DNA of 64,000 nucleotides. Origin: Malurus cyaneus samueli. Its lineage: Eukaryota > Chordata > Aves > Passeriformes > Maluridae. Position numbers and translations under genes: made by a program. Below the pieces are notes generated by a model, which made no database searches, had not been told where the DNA came from, and worked only from the letters and a program-made list of their open reading frames with translations. Location of the stretch: the NCBI GenBank assembly GCA_009741485.1, contig CM019217.1, positions 45,343,921 to 45,407,920 on the forward strand, read 5' to 3'. This document shows positions 59,001 through 64,000 of this stretch, one piece after another (within the stretch, counting starts at the first letter, position 1; each line of letters begins with the position of its first letter).

Positions 59001-62000
59001 CAGTGGCTGTTCTTTCGGGAAAGACTTCCTTCCTCAGTGGAGGAGGAAACAGAGGAATGAAGGGCTCAGTTAAAGCAGGGGTGAACATCCCGAATGGGTT
59101 TGGCTAAGTGACACTTCCAAGGCAGAGGGCATAGGAAGCCTGGTGAGAAGCAGGAGCAAGAGGACTGTGGCTTAAAAGCAGCGGTGTTTAGGACAGTTAG
59201 GTGGAATCTCTGAACCTGAAGTGAATAAGACAGACTCTTCCCAGCAGGACTTATTGAGAGCGGTCACGCAGCATGGAGTTTGACTTGCTGGGAGCAAAGG
59301 GGAAACCAAGGGACAGGCCAGTGGTCAGAACAGCTGAGCCCCGTCACACAACCACATGTTCCTTCTAAAGGGGGTTTTCCTCCTCCCTTGCTCTTTCTCT
59401 CACCCCACAATTTTACAATACATCTTCTCTCCTCCCCACATAATCCCTGTTGTCAATTAGCCAGTGCCAAAGAGCAGAGGGCTGTTTCTTAAGAAACAGT
59501 TGCTCATCCAGGGAACTGTTGTCAAACACCAGGCACACCATTCCCTATCCTGCCATCACCCAAGACAAAATATCCACAGCTCCAAATCCAGTTACACCAG
59601 TGCACTCAAATGAGAAAGGCTTTTAAAAACAATTTTATGAGTTGTTGCAGCTGCATGGCTCTTTAGGCTGTGGCACTGTAATTCCAGGCAGAACATTACC
59701 CTCCCCTTCCAAACAGTTACTCAGGCAACTTTAGTTTTAGAAGCCAGGAATTGCTGCAGAGGATTAGATGGTGTGTGCTTAGCCCTGACACTCAGCTGCA
59801 CAGCTTTCAGCTGCAAACTTGAGAGCATGTTTTTCCCAGCACTCGGTACCTACTGTCTCTCCCTTCCATGGACTGAAATAATGTGGAACCATCCACATAA
59901 ATAGGAACTGCGTAAAGCCTGATGGCACAAAATTAACCGTTCAGAGCATCTTGAAACAAACAGGACTTGACAGGATGTGTTTTGTGCCAGGTTCATGCTT
60001 TGAGTCAGATGGCTGTGGTGGATTAGGTCCGGCAGTGGCAGCCTGAATGCTGGGTTTACTGCTTGGTAAAATCACAGCCACAGCAGCTGGAAACAGTCAT
60101 ATGTTAGAAGCCTAAAGATGTTTTGAAAAGGCTGTGTTAAAATAGGCACAAATATTAAGCACAATTGCTTGTGGAGAAATATTCTGTGAGTATATGAAGT
60201 AACTTTCAGTAAATACCATTTTAAAGAGTCTTAGCCTTATTTGTGTGTGATATTTTGTACTATATGAAATGATGACTTTGCCAAAGTTTGCCCCTTCACA
60301 GTATTGACTGCCATCCAAGAAGGCAGCAAAATCATAACAAATGCAATCTATTTTGTGTGCTTTTCTGAAAAAGCAAAGGGTGAGTAGCTAAGTGTGGATA
60401 ACCTTCTGTAAATTCATATTCCCTCAAACTGACCCCTATTACACCCATTTCTAGGCAGAAGTGAGAACATGGTGTTTCTGCTGACCTTGTAAGGTACAAC
60501 CAACCAGTGCTACTCACCGACAAGGAGCTTTTAAGAAAGGTAGTTTTAGTATGTGTTGTTCTACTGATCCTGTTCACCTCACAGATGTGGAAACCTTCAT
60601 GCTGGAAGGAGGGAGGAGGTGCCACAGTGAAATGGCTATGAGTCAGAGAATTTTACTGACTCTTTAAAAAAAAAAAATTATTAGATTCCTCTCATCATGA
60701 GACCTGTGTCTACTGAGAGCTGTAGAACAAGCTTTTTCAAAAGGATTAAGGCCAGAATTTCTGAGATGTAAGTGATGCTGCATAGAGCTTGAAATTTTGG
60801 CCCATTCTGATCTTCAAACATGACATCTTGCAAGTAGCAAAAGCAGCAAAACAAAACAAATTGAGACCTTTTTTAACCCAGACAGCAGTGCTTTTTCTCT
60901 ACTAGCACCAAAAGAGATTCCTCTCAGAGCACAATACTGCAAAGTGTATATATGGTGTGCGGCTCTGAATAGTGTTAGTACTGTTAAAGCAAGTGCTTGT
61001 AGGATCTATTCTGGACAGGGAAGCAATTAATATTTAATTTTTTAGAACACTGGAACTATAAACACATTTTTACAACATGAACATAGACAGTTATGGCACA
61101 TTGGCATACTTGCAGAGTACAAAAGTTAAGAAATCTGGTCGGACTGGTTTCTGAAAGGTGAAAGAGATCTCTATTGAAGTGATAAACATTAAAATACTAT
61201 TAAGATAACATTAATAGTGGTGCTTTCAGAGAAGCCTAAGCAATCTGGTCACTAGAAAAAAAACATGAGGAAAACCAGATGGTGCAAAAACCCCTGCTTC
61301 CAGACAATGAACCTAAAAGGTCACTTATGTCAAATCTAGTTGTGAAATTATACACAAAGGAAAGAACCAAAGTTCCCTTAGGAACTTCAAGTAATCTAAA
61401 ATGTTTTAACAATTCTAAATACAGTGCCTTTATTTTTGTAACAGATGGATGTTAATATTGAAGTATGCTTTCTATTAGCAATGCAGTTTCAGCTCCCTGC
61501 TCTCCAGCTGATGCAGGATGGAAACAATCCATCTGAGTGTTAATGTCAAGTTTCTTGTTTTGGCAGAAGTTTTTATTTATGATTGCATTCTTTGCAGACA
61601 TTACAGGCTTTGATGTGGAACTTTACTTTCATGGTACATATTCACTGCAGGACTATCTACATTCAAGCTGCTTAAAAGCATCCCAACCACGAAATAATTG
61701 GTGTAGCCACTTCCGTGTGCTGCTAAGATTTCTTGGGGTGCACATGTGGGATTTTTTTGGAAAGCATTGGAGAAATAACCGTGTTGACTGCTGGCATATC
61801 TTACAAGGGGTGTAACTTGGGTTTTAACGTATAAATCTGATGAGGCAGCCCTAGAGTTTAGGGGGTTTGTGAACGGCTCAGACTTGACTTAGAGCTCAAA
61901 GGAGCTTTTCACCAGGGGATGCATCTTTTGCGTTTGCCTGGTGTAAGGAAAGTGTTGAGCAAAGAGCTGTCTGCAAATAAGGCAAGCTCTGCAGGAAAAG

Positions 62001-63210
62001 GAATAGGCAATGTCAATGTCAAAACTACTTGGAGAAGTTGGACTAAAGCTGGGTTAGATTTTTTTGGAGCCAAGTAGTCTGAGCCAGTAGCATCCATGTA
62101 TTTTGGAAAGGCAAAGCTTTGATGTGAGTCTGTCCCCCGATGCGCTCAAGTTTCTCTGACAGAGTAGCTGCTCAGAGCTGTAGCCTGTATTAATACCAGA
62201 GCATGGCTGTCGTCCAAGCACCCTGCTCCAAACTATGTCCATCCTGAGAGCAGTGAAGAAGGGAAGACACATGGATGTGGTGCCTAGGCAAGGGACCTTG
62301 GGTTAAGGTTTTAGGGCAACCTCTCTCAAATCCATAATATATAAAAATATATATAAATTCCATACAATATATGTGTATTACAGAGTTACTCTTGTGAATG
62401 ATGAAAATGACAGGCAGGCATATATGGAGCTGGAGAAAGGAGCTTGCCCTTGGAAACAGAAATAACTAAATAGAAGTAGGGCCAGTTGGCAAGATTGGCC
62501 AGCACACACCTCTGCTGTTCAGGCCAGGAAAGCTGTTGCTAACAGAGCGGGGATACATTTTAGATTCTCAGTTTAAATGTCTAACAAAGTATCTTGATGC
62601 TCCTTCAACAATTCCTGATGTAGTTTGCACTCACCCGTTGTTTTTGAACAAACAACCCATTTGGAAAAAACCCATTTGGTTTCCCCAGAGACGTTTCGGC
62701 TTTGCCAGCCAGGGTGGCTGGCCCTGTCTCTGCACCCACTGCCAGGAGATGCAGCACAGCTCACTTTGAAGTTGGCCAGATAACACAGAGAGAGGGGTTT
62801 TTGCAGCCTCCCGGTGATGTCAGCTCAATAGGAACTTGGCTTCTGCTGAAAGTTTTGAGATTTATAGATCAGCTCAACCTGAGGAATTTCAGGGCCAAGG
62901 AAACTTTTCAGATAACCATGTTGAAGAGCCTTGTGAGTGCCCAAGAGAAGAAAGAACTACTGAGAAATTTGGATTTCTCATTTAGGATTGGGATTGGCAG
63001 ACAAGCAGGACTAGATGCTATTCTTGAGCTCTCTGTTGCAGCTGGTGAGTGCATGCCTGGGCTCCGCAAAACCAACTTTTTTGGGTTTTCCCCAGTTTTG
63101 GAACAATAAGGAAAAATGATGGAGGTTTTGAGTCCTGTGATTGCGTGAGGCACTTTATGTTTTGAGAGCAATTTGAGTAGTTTAGCGACCTGGACCATTG
63201 GAGCAGGGCG
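53070..63210. other. Gene-poor interval, nothing assignable
   Basis: About 10 kb with only short open frames, none with recognisable domains or splice support. It includes an A-rich tract at 55290-55319, an A run near 60666 and AT-rich text near 62340. It could be intergenic or intronic to a gene reaching beyond the window. No CR1, RNA gene or CpG island was recognised inside it. Confidence 0.45.
55290..55319. repeat. A-rich low-complexity tract
   Basis: About 30 nt of A with interspersed G, in the gene-poor interval. No adjacent retroposed body was recognised. Confidence 0.8.
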
Positions 63211-63614
63211 AATCAAAGAATCAAAATTAGGTTGGAAAAGACCTCTGGGGCCATTGAATCCAGCCTTTGACCAAACACCACCATGTCAGCTAGACCATGG
63301 CAGTAAGTGCCACATCCAGTCTTTCCTTAAGCACCTCGCTGGGCAGGCCATTCCAATGTCTAACCACTCTTCCTGTGACTCATATCCAACCTAAGCTTCC
63401 CCTGGTGCAGCTTAAGATTGTCCTCACTAGTTGCCTGTGCGAAGAGACCGACCCCCACCTCACCCCAATCTCCTTTCAGGTGCTTGCAGAGTGATAAGGT
63501 CACCCGAGCCCTCTTTTTCACCAGGCCAAGCACACGCAGTTCTCTCAGCTGCTCCTCATTAGACCTGCGCTCCAAACCCTTCACCCTGCAGCTTCTGTGC
63601 CCTTCTCTGGATTC
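63211..63614 (-). mobile_element. CR1 LINE 3' fragment, antisense orientation
   Basis: It begins with the reverse complement of a CR1 3' end (aatcaaagaatcaaaattag gttggaaaagacctct). It then continues accaccatgtcagctagacc, gccattccaatgtctaacca, cttcccctggtgcagcttaa, gaagagaccgacccccacct and cttctctgg, all standard CR1 text in antisense. 5'-truncated. It abuts the CpG island at the right edge. Confidence 0.9.
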
Positions 63615-63639
63615 ATCCGGGGGGCACCGCCTCAGAGCG

Positions 63640-64000
63640 GGGTTATCATCTCTGAACGGACAAAGGAGTACACGGCAGCGGGCCGGGCACGGACAAACCC
63701 CGCGCCGCCACCTCTACCCCCGGGCACGAACCCTCTCCTCGGCGGGCGCCCTTCCCCCTCGCACGCCACCCGCCCGGAGCCCCCGCCGCCGCCGGGTGAC
63801 CCGCTGGGCCCGGCCCCTCCTGCCGGGGCGGGCGGGGCGGCGCCGCCGCTGCGCGCTGTGTGCTGGATGCGGGCGCCTCCGCCGCCGCCGCCGCCACAGC
63901 GCCTCCCCGCCGCCCCGCCCCGCCCGCAGCAGCCGCGCGCCCCGCGCCGCCGGTGGGTGAGTGAGTGCGGCGGGGCCCGGCGGGGCCGGGGAGGGGGGCC
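63640..64000 (+). promoter_or_regulatory. CpG-island promoter and likely non-coding first exon at window edge
   Basis: A very CpG-rich block with (CCG)n-like stretches runs to the end of the window. A strong + strand donor (cggtgg|gtgagtgag) follows 63956 and suggests an untranslated or mostly untranslated first exon of a gene transcribed rightward. Minus-strand frames lack an ATG start. The gene cannot be identified from this window. Confidence 0.5.

Noticed and set aside
1..64000. CRISPR arrays, tRNA or rRNA genes, prokaryotic operons, integrated virus
   Set aside because: No regular direct-repeat/spacer pattern, no cloverleaf or rRNA text, no viral gene recognised. All coding signal is spliced vertebrate genes.

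Overview
The window looks like bird nuclear DNA, or at least archosaur/reptile. It holds multi-exon vertebrate genes with compact introns and five CpG-island promoters. The only recognisable interspersed repeats are three CR1 LINE fragments, one with clear 3'-terminal octamer-like repeats, and one candidate hAT MITE. There is no Alu or L1-type material. Six protein-coding genes can be read exon by exon, with every splice phase consistent except at one place, LEPROTL1 exon 1.

Layout, left to right: HOPX (+, 545-3073) is followed tail-to-tail by SPMAP2L/THEGL (-, 5227-13405), ARL9 (-, 14601-19424) and SRP72 (-, 21603-35288). These four keep the order and relative orientation of the human 4q12 block SRP72-ARL9-SPMAP2L-HOPX. 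The next gene beyond SRP72 is not PAICS, as in human, but LEPROTL1 (-, 38950-41983). LEPROTL1 shares a divergent CpG-island promoter with SARAF (+, 42300-50077), a pair that lies in human 8p12. An evolutionary breakpoint therefore falls in the 1.3 kb between SRP72 and the LEPROTL1 3' end, and that stretch is largely filled by a CR1 fragment. From about 52.5 to 63.2 kb I see no supportable gene. The window ends in another CR1 fragment and a CpG island with a plausible non-coding first exon of a gene running off the right edge.

Functions: HOPX is a DNA-binding-deficient homeodomain cofactor. SPMAP2L is a THEG-repeat protein of the sperm/testis family. ARL9 is an atypical ARF-like GTPase without the usual catalytic glutamine. 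SRP72 is the TPR and RNA-binding subunit of the signal recognition particle. LEPROTL1 is a four-helix endosomal/Golgi membrane protein. SARAF is the ER-membrane negative regulator of store-operated calcium entry. They are neighbours rather than a pathway; the divergent LEPROTL1-SARAF promoter is the one clear regulatory coupling.

Most notable points: (i) LEPROTL1 exon 1 is two bases out of phase with the rest of the gene, while an upstream in-frame ATG could rescue it; (ii) the SRP72-LEPROTL1 synteny junction contains a CR1; (iii) SRP72 has a GC-AG intron; (iv) HOPX has a splice-created five-codon uORF; (v) a possible spliced transcript runs divergently from the ARL9 promoter; (vi) a CR1 ends only about 15 bp before a SARAF splice acceptor. 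I found no prokaryotic-style system, CRISPR array, tRNA or rRNA. Family comparisons, including human protein lengths and gene order, are from memory; no search was run.
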